Positions 17,006 through 26,202 of a DNA stretch of 64,000 bases are shown one piece after another. The position numbers and the translations under genes were made by a program. The notes under the pieces are model-generated. The model had not been told where the DNA came from. It did no database searches and was given only the letters and a program-made list of their open reading frames with translations. The stretch's first letter is position 1; every line of letters begins with the position of its first letter. Origin of the DNA: SAR116 cluster bacterium AG-321-K23 (GTDB taxonomy: Bacteria; Pseudomonadota; Alphaproteobacteria; Puniceispirillales; Marisalimonadaceae); NCBI GenBank assembly GCA_003284565.1, contig QBXO01000005.1, positions 1 through 64,000 of the forward strand. The letters are read 5' to 3'.

Positions 17006-19012
17006 ATGCCATATTCTTTAATATCAATAGTTCTGGGTCTTTTAGGCTTATTGTCTGCTTATGCAGTATATCTTAAGGTAAAGTCTTCTCCCGAAGGTGA
17101 AGGGCGTGTAAAAGAGATAGGAGACGAAATTCATCTTGGCGCTATGGTGTTTATGTCTGCAGAATATAAAAGATTAGCTGTTTTTTGTTTAATTTGTATA
17201 TTGGCTCTTTATTTTTCCCTAGGTTGGCAAACTGCTGCGTCTTTTCTCCTTGGTGCATTATGTTCTGGTACTGCTGGTTTTATAGGAATGTATGCGGCCA
17301 CAAAAGCTAATGTAAGAACAGCGGTAGCAGCTAAAGAAAAAGGCGCATCTGAAGCTCTAAATATTGCATTTTTTGGGGGCTCAGTTATGGGCCTTACAGT
17401 TGGGGCGATGGGATTGTTTGGGATTGGTACTTTATTTTATTATTTTGCAGGTGACGTTGAAACCATTCATGCAATTGAAGGTTTTGCAATGGGCGCCTCT
17501 TCAGTTGCCTTGTTTTCAAGAGTTGGTGGAGGTATTTTTACAAAAAGTGCGGATGTTGGAGCTGATTTAGTTGGAAAAGTTGAGGCAGGTATTCCAGAAG
17601 ATGATCCTAGAAATCCTGCAGTCATTGCTGATAACGTTGGAGATAACGTCGGTGACGTAGCAGGCATGGGTTCAGATATTTTTGAATCTTACTGCGGATC
17701 AATGATAGCTTGCATTGCACTTGCTGCTTCAATGACAAGTGTTACAATAACTAACCTTGGTGGCAATCAATTTTTATTGCAATTTATGCCTTTAGCTCTG
17801 GCTTCTTTAGGATTAATATGTTCACTGTTAGGAATAATTACTGTAAAAGTTTTCTCTTCTAAAAGTCCTGAAATAGCTCTCAGATATGGTACAATTGGAT
17901 CTGCAGTATTTTTTGTTATAACATCATACTTTCTAATTAATTTAATGGGAGTTTCATCAGGCGTTTGGATTGCAGTATTAGTAGGATCGGTTGGTGGTAT
18001 TGTTGTTGGATTAATAACCGAATATTACACTGGAGGTGGTCCGGTAAAGAAAATAGCTAAGGATGGCGAAACTGGCCCAGCTACAGTTATGATATCCGGT
18101 CTTGCTACTGGTATGCAATCAGTCGCTATTCCAGTTTTTACAATCGTAGTAATTATTTTTGTTTCTAACATTTTTGCAGGTCTTTATGGAGTTGGTATTG
18201 CTGCTGTTGGTATGTTGAGCACTGTTGGCATTACAATGGCGATTGATGCCTATGGGCCTGTGGCGGATAATGCAGGTGGAATTGCAGAGATGTCAGAAAT
18301 GGGTAAGGAAACCAGAGAAATAACTGATTCTCTTGACGAAGTAGGAAACACTACTGCAGCTATTGGTAAGGGTTTTGCAATAAGTGCAGCAGCACTAGCA
18401 GCGTTAGCATTAATAAGTGCTTATATTGAAAAAATTTCCAGTAAAGACGCAAGCTTTGTTTTAGCTATCAATGACCCACTAGTTTTGTGTGGGATGTTTT
18501 TAGGTGGTATCTTCCCTTTCTTAGTAAGTTCTATGACAATGACGGCCGTAGGTGACGCAGCCTTTGATATGATTAAAGAAGTTAGAAGACAATTTAGAGA
18601 AATACCAGGTTTATTAGAGGGGAAAGCCAAGCCTGATACAGCTAGTTGTGTTGATATTGCGACTAGAGCTGCATTAAGGAAAATGATTGGTCCTGGAACT
18701 CTTGCCGTTTTATCTCCTGTAATTATTGGTTTTTTACTAGGGCCTAAAGCACTTGGAGGCATGCTAGGTGGAGCTCTAATTTGCTGTGTGATGATGGCTT
18801 TAATGATGTCAAATGCTGGAGGTGCATGGGATAATGCAAAGAAGTTTGTAGAAAAAGGAAACTTTGGTGGCAAAGGCTCTGATGTTCATAAAGCCGCTGT
18901 TGTAGGTGATACTGTCGGTGATCCCCTAAAAGATACATCAGGTCCTTCTATGAACATCTTAATTAATGTTATGGCCATAGTAAGTTTAGTTATTGCACCA
19001 TTATTAATTTAA
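17006..19012 (+). CDS. hppA: Membrane-bound proton-translocating pyrophosphatase
   Basis: A 668-residue inner-membrane ion pump that couples pyrophosphate hydrolysis to ion export, with about sixteen membrane segments. The substrate site [20 protein letters not shown] starts near residue 182, followed by [10 protein letters not shown]; the second acidic cluster [10 protein letters not shown] is near the C-terminus. Residues Ala451 and Gly454 in [10 protein letters not shown] match the potassium-dependent subfamily, where potassium-independent pumps carry Lys and Thr. H+ is the usual ion, but some potassium-dependent members pump Na+, so the ion is not settled here. GGGG lies about seven bases before the ATG. 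It gives a streamlined cell a way to reuse biosynthetic pyrophosphate. Confidence 0.95.
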   Translation: MPYSLISIVLGLLGLLSAYAVYLKVKSSPEGEGRVKEIGDEIHLGAMVFMSAEYKRLAVFCLICILALYFSLGWQTAASFLLGALCSGTAGFIGMYAATKANVRTAVAAKEKGASEALNIAFFGGSVMGLTVGAMGLFGIGTLFYYFAGDVETIHAIEGFAMGASSVALFSRVGGGIFTKSADVGADLVGKVEAGIPEDDPRNPAVIADNVGDNVGDVAGMGSDIFESYCGSMIACIALAASMTSVTITNLGGNQFLLQFMPLALASLGLICSLLGIITVKVFSSKSPEIALRYGTIGSAVFFVITSYFLINLMGVSSGVWIAVLVGSVGGIVVGLITEYYTGGGPVKKIAKDGETGPATVMISGLATGMQSVAIPVFTIVVIIFVSNIFAGLYGVGIAAVGMLSTVGITMAIDAYGPVADNAGGIAEMSEMGKETREITDSLDEVGNTTAAIGKGFAISAAALAALALISAYIEKISSKDASFVLAINDPLVLCGMFLGGIFPFLVSSMTMTAVGDAAFDMIKEVRRQFREIPGLLEGKAKPDTASCVDIATRAALRKMIGPGTLAVLSPVIIGFLLGPKALGGMLGGALICCVMMALMMSNAGGAWDNAKKFVEKGNFGGKGSDVHKAAVVGDTVGDPLKDTSGPSMNILINVMAIVSLVIAPLLI

Positions 19013-19050
19013 TTAATTAAATATGAATAAAGATATTATTCTTTATAGCT

Positions 19051-19923
19051 TTATTTATTAAAATTAACAATTGCAGAGAAATCTAGCTCGCCTTTATTAT
19101 CATCAACCATTTGCTTAAAATTTTCCTGAGATTTTGTGCCAAAAGGAGCTTTTGTTTTTGTGTCTTTTATAGCTTTTAATGCAATTGTAAGATCTTTAAG
19201 CATTAGATTTCCAGAAAATCCAGGTTGAAAATTATTATCAGCAGGACTGCTAGGTCCTACGCCTCTAATAGGACAATATGTATTGATAGCCCAACAGTTA
19301 CCAGTAGAAGTTGATAATACATCAAACAATTTTTTTAAATCTAGGCCCAAATTTTCTCCAAGATTAAATGCTTCTCCTACACCTATCATTGTTGTTGCTA
19401 AAAGCATATTATTACAAGCTTTAGCTGCTTGTCCTGAGCCTGCAGATCCACATAAAACTGATTTTTTACCCATAACTTCAAACAAAGGTAACATTAAGTT
19501 ATACGCTTTTTCATTTCCACCGACGATAAAGGTAAGCGTTCCATCTTTAGCTCCACCGACGCCACCTGATACAGGAGCGTCGAGAGACAAAAGGCTTTTC
19601 TCACCACATATTTTGTGTAACTTTTTAGCTGTCTTTACGTCAATAGTTGAACAATCAGTAAGTAGTGTATTGGGCTTTAATCTATTTACAATATTTTCAT
19701 AAACCTTTTCCACAATTTCCCCATTAGGTAGCATTGTTATTACTATATCAACATCATCTGGAATTTCATTTAAACTAGAAGCTTTGTATATACCGCTAGG
19801 AATTAGATCATCTATAAATTTTTCATTAATGTCGTAACCAATAACCTCATAATTAGCGTTCAAAAGATTTACAACCATTTTTGACCCCATATTGCCTAAG
19901 CCAATAAATCCAATTTTTTTCAT
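19051..19923 (-). CDS. mmsB: 3-hydroxyisobutyrate dehydrogenase family protein
   Basis: NAD-dependent beta-hydroxyacid dehydrogenase of 290 residues. The N-terminus has GFIGLGNMGSKMVVNLL (residues 4-20); the substrate motif DAPVSGGVGGAKDGTLTF is near 116-133; the catalytic lysine is in GSGQAAKACNNML. The tail with NTYCPIRGVGPSSPADNNF matches true 3-hydroxyisobutyrate dehydrogenases of valine breakdown rather than tartronate-semialdehyde reductases. Its ATG overlaps the stop of the GH84 gene by four bases and has an AAAGGAG site, so the two are cotranscribed. A valine-degradation role beside a glycosidase is unexplained. Confidence 0.86.
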   Translation of the reverse strand: MKKIGFIGLGNMGSKMVVNLLNANYEVIGYDINEKFIDDLIPSGIYKASSLNEIPDDVDIVITMLPNGEIVEKVYENIVNRLKPNTLLTDCSTIDVKTAKKLHKICGEKSLLSLDAPVSGGVGGAKDGTLTFIVGGNEKAYNLMLPLFEVMGKKSVLCGSAGSGQAAKACNNMLLATTMIGVGEAFNLGENLGLDLKKLFDVLSTSTGNCWAINTYCPIRGVGPSSPADNNFQPGFSGNLMLKDLTIALKAIKDTKTKAPFGTKSQENFKQMVDDNKGELDFSAIVNFNK

Positions 19924-21092
19924 TTTTTTTCTCCTTTATTTAATTTTTTTATGAAGTATTCAGATAGAGGTTTGGTTTGCGTTTTTATTAATCGTTCAGA
20001 GGTTAAAATATTTAATTTTATTTGTAAATCGTGCTTTAAATTAAATAAATAAGGATACCATTCTCGCGAAAGTTCGCTTTTCCATTTCCATAAAAGATAA
20101 TCTATTGCTTCAATATGTTGAATATTTGCACTTGAATTAGTTGTAAAAGTCTCTGAGCTAAAATCTGGTTTTAAAAAATATTGCTTAATTTTATTAAAAA
20201 TGCTTGGTACTCCATGATTTTTTAAAATTTTTTCCCATTTGTTTTCACATTGGTTGTTACTTATTTTACTAGCCACTATGTCTAAAATCATTAAATCCGT
20301 ATTAATTAATCCAGTTGGATTTATCATGATATTATCCAACTTCTTTCTTCCAATGAAAGGTCCAATAAAAAGACGTCTTGGGCAGTAATCATTAGCATAA
20401 TAATTGTCCCAATAGATTATCTGATTATTTAGGATTTTTTTTATTTTTGAATAATTAGTTAAAGATTTTGAAACAACATTTTTACCACAGTAAAATACTT
20501 TGATTTTTGAGTCTAAGACAAAACTTAGATCACTTAAATAATTAGGTTCATCGTCAATCAATTCATCTGCATAGATTCTAGGTACGAAATAAATATTTTT
20601 ACCCAAACTTTCAGACAGCATATTTGCAAGAATGCCGTGACTAGTGCCTTCTGACAATTTATCACCAAATCTATTCTTAAAATCTTCCGGAATATCATCC
20701 AATAATAAGGCTATGGAATTTGCTCCATCTTCTAGTAATTGTTTTGATTTATAATAAAGTAAATTGTAATCAATACTTTCTTGATTTTTTGCCTTGTTAA
20801 ATAATGTCATGAAATCAAAGTCTAACCCAGGAGATATACCTGCTATAACATTTATATTATTTTCTTTACTAAATTGTGTGAAATCCCGAAAATTTTTTCG
20901 CCAATTCAAATCGTATTTTTTTCTCCAATTAAATCTATGGCACACATCCTCTTTAGGCGCGTATAGATAGGTATTCATATTATTTTTTTTTAGTGAATTA
21001 ATTATAAGTTTTCTATTTTCCCAACTTAAAAGTTTACCATAATAACCTTCTATGTAACCCGTTGTATTATTTTCATTTTTATTTTTTTTCAT
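19920..21092 (-). CDS. GH84 beta-N-acetylglucosaminidase (O-GlcNAcase/hyaluronidase type)
   Basis: A 390-residue glycoside hydrolase family 84 domain protein. The start TGYIEGYYGKLLSWENR (residues 11-27) and YLYAPKEDVCHRFNWR are family hallmarks, and the catalytic Asp pair is Asp132-Asp133 in LLLDDIPED, as in other GH84 enzymes that use substrate-assisted catalysis. There is no signal peptide, so it should act in the cytoplasm on terminal beta-linked GlcNAc. It lies between a muropeptide permease and AnmK/MurQ, and no NagZ (GH3) is visible in the window. I infer that it may remove GlcNAc from GlcNAc-anhydroMurNAc during recycling. Deglycosylation of proteins is the alternative. Confidence 0.83.
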   Translation of the reverse strand: MKKNKNENNTTGYIEGYYGKLLSWENRKLIINSLKKNNMNTYLYAPKEDVCHRFNWRKKYDLNWRKNFRDFTQFSKENNINVIAGISPGLDFDFMTLFNKAKNQESIDYNLLYYKSKQLLEDGANSIALLLDDIPEDFKNRFGDKLSEGTSHGILANMLSESLGKNIYFVPRIYADELIDDEPNYLSDLSFVLDSKIKVFYCGKNVVSKSLTNYSKIKKILNNQIIYWDNYYANDYCPRRLFIGPFIGRKKLDNIMINPTGLINTDLMILDIVASKISNNQCENKWEKILKNHGVPSIFNKIKQYFLKPDFSSETFTTNSSANIQHIEAIDYLLWKWKSELSREWYPYLFNLKHDLQIKLNILTSERLIKTQTKPLSEYFIKKLNKGEKK

Positions 21093-21148
21093 TTGATATC
21101 TTCATCTGTTATAAAATACCATAATATCTATATTAGGAGAAAAATATA

Positions 21149-21838
21149 ATGAAAATTTTAGCACTGGGGGCTCACCCTGACGATATTGAAATTTTTATGT
21201 ATGGTTTAGTTTCTATTTATAAAAATGAGGGTAATCAAGTGTTTACAATGGTTGCCACAGATGGAGCGAAAGGTGGCTCACAGCAAGATGATATATTAAT
21301 TAAGCAAAGAGCTGAGGAGACAACTGCGGGACTAAAAGACTTAGCCGCACCCATATTTTTAAATATACCAGATAGCGAATTAGGAGAAGATCCTGTTCAT
21401 CAAAAAATTATTAAAGAAAGCATCTTAAATATTATGCCAGATTTAATTATTACTCATTCGAAATATGATTATCATTCAGATCATCGATCATTATCACGAA
21501 TAACGAGTAATGCTGCTAGTCATCATATACCCATATTATCTTGTGATACTCTAATGGGAGTAAATTTCAAGCCAAATTATTATGTAGATATAACCAATTA
21601 TTTTAAAAAGAAAAAAGAAGCAATACTCAAACATAAAAGTCAAAAACCTCAAAGATTTGTGGACTTAATAAAATTAATGAATTCTTATAGAGCTGCTCAA
21701 TGTAATGCGCCTCTAGGTAGGTATGCAGAAGCATACAGTTTTTCATCATCATTTCCCTTTACCGATATAAGAGAAATCCTACCTTCTTCTCTTAAAGTAA
21801 GGCCCTTTCATATTGACAACCAAAACGGCTTTTTATAG
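21149..21838 (+). CDS. PIG-L family zinc deacetylase
   Basis: A 229-residue LmbE/PIG-L deacetylase that removes N-acetyl groups from GlcNAc-containing small molecules. Zinc-site motifs are visible: GAHPDDIE at residues 7-14 and HSKYDYHSDHRSL near 107-119. AGGAG stands eight bases before the ATG. It is divergent from the GH84 gene across 56 bp and convergent with anmK, overlapping it by six bases. The position suggests a substrate released by the recycling enzymes, for example free GlcNAc, but bacillithiol-type or polysaccharide substrates are possible. Cytoplasmic, no leader. Confidence 0.83.
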   Translation: MKILALGAHPDDIEIFMYGLVSIYKNEGNQVFTMVATDGAKGGSQQDDILIKQRAEETTAGLKDLAAPIFLNIPDSELGEDPVHQKIIKESILNIMPDLIITHSKYDYHSDHRSLSRITSNAASHHIPILSCDTLMGVNFKPNYYVDITNYFKKKKEAILKHKSQKPQRFVDLIKLMNSYRAAQCNAPLGRYAEAYSFSSSFPFTDIREILPSSLKVRPFHIDNQNGFL

Positions 21839-22924
21839 ATAATTATATACCTTACCTCCTGATAAAGGTTTTGAAACTCCGGTAGTTGACGGAAAGGTGA
21901 TTGGAAGGTTATAGATAGATCTAGCTGACAGGTAAGCGATTAATTCCGATTCAATAAAATCAAAATCAATGCCTAATTGTTTTTCATTAAAAAATTCTAA
22001 ATTTAGTTTTGCTTTTAATCTATTAATTAAATGAGTATTTCTATAACCTCCCCCACAAATTATTATGCTATTAACCTTTTTCGGTAGAAACCTAAAACTA
22101 GATACAATAGTATCAACCGTTAACTCAGCCAAAGTAGCCATCATATCATCATCTGAGTAATTATATTTAATTAATTCATCATAAAAGTTAATAAATGAGT
22201 TTTTGTCCAAAGATTTTGGAGGGTGAGTGTTAAAAAATTCATGATTTAGAAATTTTTTTATTATCGTTTTATTCGGTGTTCCTTTTGAAGCTAAAGTTCC
22301 ATTTTCATCAAAGTACTTGTCTGATATAAATGACATATAATTGTCCATTAATGCATTACCTGGTCCAGTATCAAAGCCAATTAAACTATTGCCATCCCAG
22401 TAAGTTAAATTTGAAACACCACCTATATTTAAAATACAAGATGGTAGTTTTAAATTAAGTTTTTCAATTATAAATTGATGATAAATGGGCGCTAATGGAG
22501 CTCCTTGACCACCTAATTCAACGTCTTTAGACCTAAAATTAAAAACAACATTCTTGTTGAAAATCTTTGCTAATTTTTTTGGATCCCCTAGCTGAATAGA
22601 TATTTTTTTGGTTGGGTTGTGATAAATTGTTTGACCATGAAAACCAATTATGTCAGTCATCTCAACGATGTTTAGGTCTTTTAAAGCAATATAATGTTCG
22701 TTTGTAATAAATTCGTCTAAATACTTTTTTCTTTTTAAATTAAAACTTATATCTTCTTTTAAAATATCCATTAATTTTGCTTTTGTATTAATACTATATT
22801 CATAAAAGTAATTTTTATTTAATCTCTTTAAGTCAATGCCATTAGTTTCGACTAAACTAATGTCTATACCATCCATACTAGTTCCAGTCATCAGACCAAT
22901 TATATTTAAAAAGTCATATTTCAA
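21833..22924 (-). CDS. anmK: Anhydro-N-acetylmuramic acid kinase
   Basis: AnmK (363 residues) converts 1,6-anhydroMurNAc and ATP to MurNAc-6-phosphate, a core step of cell-wall recycling. The ATP-binding start GLMTGTSMDGIDISLVETNG (residues 11-30) is diagnostic, followed by GFHGQTIYHNP and the conserved GFDTGPGNALMDNY. The family adenosine motif IIICGGGYRNTHLI lies near residue 288. The gene is divergent from murQ, which takes its product, across only 47 bp, so a shared regulatory region is likely. Confidence 0.93.
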   Translation of the reverse strand: MKYDFLNIIGLMTGTSMDGIDISLVETNGIDLKRLNKNYFYEYSINTKAKLMDILKEDISFNLKRKKYLDEFITNEHYIALKDLNIVEMTDIIGFHGQTIYHNPTKKISIQLGDPKKLAKIFNKNVVFNFRSKDVELGGQGAPLAPIYHQFIIEKLNLKLPSCILNIGGVSNLTYWDGNSLIGFDTGPGNALMDNYMSFISDKYFDENGTLASKGTPNKTIIKKFLNHEFFNTHPPKSLDKNSFINFYDELIKYNYSDDDMMATLAELTVDTIVSSFRFLPKKVNSIIICGGGYRNTHLINRLKAKLNLEFFNEKQLGIDFDFIESELIAYLSARSIYNLPITFPSTTGVSKPLSGGKVYNYL

Positions 22925-22971
22925 AATTAAAATTTCCTTTTTATATTATTATTAATTATATAATATCTAAC

Positions 22972-23715
22972 ATGATTAGACATATTTCTAAAACAGAACT
23001 TTTATATAAAAAAAGTAAGCCTATAGACCATTTAAGTGTTCGTAAGGGCATAACATTAATGGTAAATGAACAAGAAGATGCTGCAATGGCAGTTAAAAAT
23101 GTCATTGATTCTATAGAGTTGGCTATTAATCAAATATACAAACGTTTAATGCTTCATAATGAAGGAAGATTGATATATGCTGGTGCAGGCACATCAGGCA
23201 GAATAGGTGTACAAGATGGTGTCGAACTTTTCCCAACATTTAATTGGCCAAATAGTAGGTTAGATTATATTATAGCAGGAGGTAACAAAGCTATACTAAA
23301 AGCTGTGGAAAATGCCGAAGATGACGTTTTGGCAGCGAAAGAAGCTATTTTAAAAAAAAAAATAAATTCAAATGACGTTGTAATTGGTTTAGCAGCAAGT
23401 GGTAACACGCCATTTACATGCAAAGTATTAGAAGAAGCAAGTAAAAAAGGTGCTCTTACAATTGCAATTAGCAATAATCCTGACGGATATATATTAAAAT
23501 TTGGACATGTTAGTATCATACTTGATACTCAAGAAGAAGTAATATTAGGTTCAACAAGATTAAAGGCTGGCACGGCCCAAAAAATTTGTCTAAATATAAT
23601 TTCTTCTATGGTTATGATAAAAATGGGTAGAGTGCAAAATGGAATTATGAGTCATATGGTTCCAACAAATGAGAAACTTAGACATAGAAAACTAAGATTA
23701 AACAAACAACTATAA
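22972..23715 (+). CDS. murQ: N-acetylmuramic acid 6-phosphate etherase, short form
   Basis: MurQ splits MurNAc-6-phosphate into GlcNAc-6-phosphate and D-lactate. The SIS domain is intact: AGAGTSGRIGVQDGVELFPTF near residues 65-85, with the family glutamate in GVELF, the second glutamate in AVENAEDD, and GLAASGNTPFTCKVLEEA. The protein stops at 247 residues after SHMVPTNEKLRHRKLRLNKQL, whereas E. coli MurQ has about 298; the small C-terminal helical domain is missing. The catalytic core looks complete, so this is probably a natural short form, though truncation damage is possible. Divergent partner of anmK. Confidence 0.92.
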   Translation: MIRHISKTELLYKKSKPIDHLSVRKGITLMVNEQEDAAMAVKNVIDSIELAINQIYKRLMLHNEGRLIYAGAGTSGRIGVQDGVELFPTFNWPNSRLDYIIAGGNKAILKAVENAEDDVLAAKEAILKKKINSNDVVIGLAASGNTPFTCKVLEEASKKGALTIAISNNPDGYILKFGHVSIILDTQEEVILGSTRLKAGTAQKICLNIISSMVMIKMGRVQNGIMSHMVPTNEKLRHRKLRLNKQL

Positions 23716-23821
23716 TCAAACTATTTAAAATATGATATAGTTATTAAGGTTAATATTTTTTTAAATTAAATTACTTTTATAAAAAATTATATTTCTAAAG
23801 TAATTTGTAATAATAGGATTA

Positions 23822-24838
23822 ATGAAAATTAGGAAAGTTGCTTTAATAACAGGATCATCTGGATTTATTGGTTTTCATTTAGCAAGATTTTTATTGTCTT
23901 GTGATTGGAAAATTATAGGCCTTGATGGAATGACAGATTATTATGATGTGAACTTGAAGTGGGCTAGACAAAAGCTTTTATGTGAAAACACTAGTTTCTA
24001 TAATTATCAGGGTATGGTTCAAGATTCAAAATTTTTAGATGAAATTTACTCAAGTCATAAACCTAATATAATTATACATTTAGCAGCTCAAGCTGGCGTA
24101 AGATACTCTATTGAGAACCCAATTTCTTATGTTGAGTCTAATCTAATAGGGACTTTCCATATCCTTGAAATGGCAAGAAGATATAAACCTGACCATCTAT
24201 TAATGGCATCAACTTCTTCTGTTTATGGAAGCAACAAAGATATGCCGCTACATGAAAATCAAAAATGTGATAACCCAATGTCTTTTTATGCCGCAACCAA
24301 AAAATCCAATGAAGTTATGGCTCATTCCTATTCTCATTTATATGATTTTCCAATAACTATGTTCAGGTTTTTTACTGTTTATGGGCCATGGGGAAGGCCT
24401 GATATGGCCTTGTTTAAATTTACTAAGAATATTTTATCAGACAAACCTATCGATGTGTATAATGAAGGAAATATGATCAGAGATTTTACTTACGTTGCTG
24501 ATTTGGTAGAAGCTATTTATCTTTTAATATCTAAAATCCCAACAAGGGTTAATAAAAGACAAGATATTATCAATAATGATAGTATTTCTGATGTAGCTCC
24601 TTTCAGAGTAGTTAATATTGGAAACTCTCAACCTATAAATTTGCTTGACTATATAAAAGAATTAGAAAGAGTATTGGGAAAAGAGGCGAAGAAAAACTTT
24701 TTAGGCATGCAGGATGGTGATATTCATAAAACACACAGTAATATAGATCTACTTGAGGCCCTTACAGGGTTTCTACCAAAAACAACTTTGCATGAGGGAA
24801 TATCTGAATTTGTAAAATGGTATAAATCATATTATTAA
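23822..24838 (+). CDS. NAD-dependent epimerase, UDP-glucuronate 4-epimerase-like
   Basis: Extended SDR epimerase of 338 residues. It has TGSSGFIGFHLARFLL at residues 10-25, the catalytic Tyr-x3-Lys in SFYAATKKSNEVMAHSY and the substrate phrase FRFFTVYGPWGRPDMALFKF. The closing MQDGDIHKTHSNIDLL resembles the pattern of UDP-glucuronate epimerases that make UDP-galacturonate. It supplies activated sugar acids for lipopolysaccharide or capsule. It stands alone, 106 bp after murQ, and is convergent with the NlpC/P60 gene, 57 bp apart. Confidence 0.86.
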   Translation: MKIRKVALITGSSGFIGFHLARFLLSCDWKIIGLDGMTDYYDVNLKWARQKLLCENTSFYNYQGMVQDSKFLDEIYSSHKPNIIIHLAAQAGVRYSIENPISYVESNLIGTFHILEMARRYKPDHLLMASTSSVYGSNKDMPLHENQKCDNPMSFYAATKKSNEVMAHSYSHLYDFPITMFRFFTVYGPWGRPDMALFKFTKNILSDKPIDVYNEGNMIRDFTYVADLVEAIYLLISKIPTRVNKRQDIINNDSISDVAPFRVVNIGNSQPINLLDYIKELERVLGKEAKKNFLGMQDGDIHKTHSNIDLLEALTGFLPKTTLHEGISEFVKWYKSYY

Positions 24839-24895
24839 TATAAATTAATTACCATTATGATAAATTTTTAAAAAAATAAATTATGTAAAAAAACA

Positions 24896-25648
24896 TCAAT
24901 TAAAATCCATCATTTTTATTATATTAAAATCTTCACCCATTCTCACAATAATTTTATCTAAAGGTTCTATTTTTGTTTGCATATGGAAAGCATTTGCGTG
25001 GATACAATTCAAACTATCAATCATAATGCCTACATGACCTTTCCAGAAAACAACACATCCTCTTTTTAAATAGTCAATATCCTTAATATACTTTTTTTTT
25101 AATTTCACTTGTTGTGAAGTGTTTCTAGGTATGTTTTCTCCATAAGTTTGGTAGGTTAATTGTAATAATGCTGAACAGTCTATTCCAATAGTGTCCCTAC
25201 CACCCCACTTATAAGGTGTTCCTTCAGATAATTCAGCAATGGCAACCCAATCTTTAACTTTATGATCAAGGCTTACTATGTGATTACTTGGGATATAACC
25301 AACTTGTGTTTTATTAGTGTATAATCTAATTTTTGCCCATTCAGACTGAATATTATCTATTACTAATTGAGAGCCTAAAGGGAGATAAAGTAGATAGTTA
25401 GACTTTGGATTTTTGTCTTCATAAACAAAAGATCTATTAGCAATAACTCTGTGTGTTGGGTTTTCTGCTTTGCCTAAACCTTCTTTTTTAACCCAACCGT
25501 GGTAGTTGTCAGTTTTTAATTTACAATAAACCCAATCTAAATATTCATCTAAAATCTCAACTTTTTCACCATATAAACATTCAGTTTCAAGAGGTGATGT
25601 CTGAGTAGGTTCTGATTTCATAAATACTGACGAATTAATAATGTTCAT
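24896..25648 (-). CDS. SH3-NlpC/P60 cysteine peptidase, YkfC-like
   Basis: A 250-residue C40-family peptidase without signal peptide. Two SH3-like segments fill about residues 1-125 and the NlpC/P60 domain the rest. The catalytic Cys is in GGRDTIGIDCSALLQLTY (near residue 157), the His in GHVGIMID and the third polar residue in IHANAFHMQT. The layout is that of YkfC-type cytoplasmic enzymes, which cut L-Ala-gamma-D-Glu dipeptides out of recycled stem peptides. It overlaps the amidase gene by four bases (ATGA), so peptide release and trimming are coupled. Phage-type endopeptidase is the less likely alternative. Confidence 0.84.
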   Translation of the reverse strand: MNIINSSVFMKSEPTQTSPLETECLYGEKVEILDEYLDWVYCKLKTDNYHGWVKKEGLGKAENPTHRVIANRSFVYEDKNPKSNYLLYLPLGSQLVIDNIQSEWAKIRLYTNKTQVGYIPSNHIVSLDHKVKDWVAIAELSEGTPYKWGGRDTIGIDCSALLQLTYQTYGENIPRNTSQQVKLKKKYIKDIDYLKRGCVVFWKGHVGIMIDSLNCIHANAFHMQTKIEPLDKIIVRMGEDFNIIKMMDFN

Positions 25649-26046
25649 ATGAATTTATCCTTAGCCCAAGTTGATACATCAAAATTAGGACAAGTTTTAT
25701 TAGTATTACCAGTATCTCGATGCCCAACTATTTTAGCTTCAGGATATAAAGATTTCCATTTTCGTAAAATTTTTTCTAATGATAAATACTGTTTTTTTGT
25801 AAACTTATTTCTTCCTATCAGACACACACCTAAGCTAATATCATTTTTACCTTTAACGTGAGCTCCAATCCAGTACTCAGGCCGCCCATTTTCTACTTTT
25901 CCAGATCTTTTGATTATTTTATGGTATCCTATGCCATCCCAACCAAATTCTAAATGCATTTTATGCAGATCTAAAGCACCTAAGTTTTGATTATCCTTGG
26001 TGTCAGAGCAATGAATTACAAGTAACTTAATATTTTTAATAAACAT
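25645..26046 (-). CDS. Small N-acetylmuramoyl-L-alanine amidase (T7-lysozyme type, amidase_2)
   Basis: A 133-residue zinc amidase that separates the stem peptide from MurNAc or anhydroMurNAc. Zinc ligands are readable as in T7 lysozyme: His in LLVIHCSDT, His in VGHRDTGNT and Cys in NKTCPNFDV. The catalytic Tyr is in GIGYHKIIKRSG and the Lys is three residues before the Cys-Pro-Asn-Phe. There is no leader peptide, so it should act in the cytoplasm, where it could take the role of AmpD. A phage endolysin origin is possible for the family. A diverged piece of this gene is repeated at 26,249-26,330. Confidence 0.87.
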   Translation of the reverse strand: MFIKNIKLLVIHCSDTKDNQNLGALDLHKMHLEFGWDGIGYHKIIKRSGKVENGRPEYWIGAHVKGKNDISLGVCLIGRNKFTKKQYLSLEKILRKWKSLYPEAKIVGHRDTGNTNKTCPNFDVSTWAKDKFI

Positions 26047-26202
26047 ATTTGAATATTTTAACCAACCCTATAAATATTATTTACACCAATTAAAAAATAA
26101 TTGAAACTTATTTGAAAAAACTATATAAATATGACTAATTAATTTAAGGAAAATTGGTCATTTAATGCCTAATAATATAGGTTTTTATAATTATATGTCC
26201 GT

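Noticed and set aside
18421-18873. Minus-strand open frame inside the pyrophosphatase gene
   Set aside because: It mirrors a highly conserved membrane protein gene; composition is that of an antisense shadow.
19026-19047. Small AT-rich hairpin between hppA and the 3-hydroxyisobutyrate dehydrogenase gene
   Set aside because: The stem is only about six base pairs of A/T with one G-C pair and an eight-base loop; too weak to call a terminator, though the convergent position would suit one.
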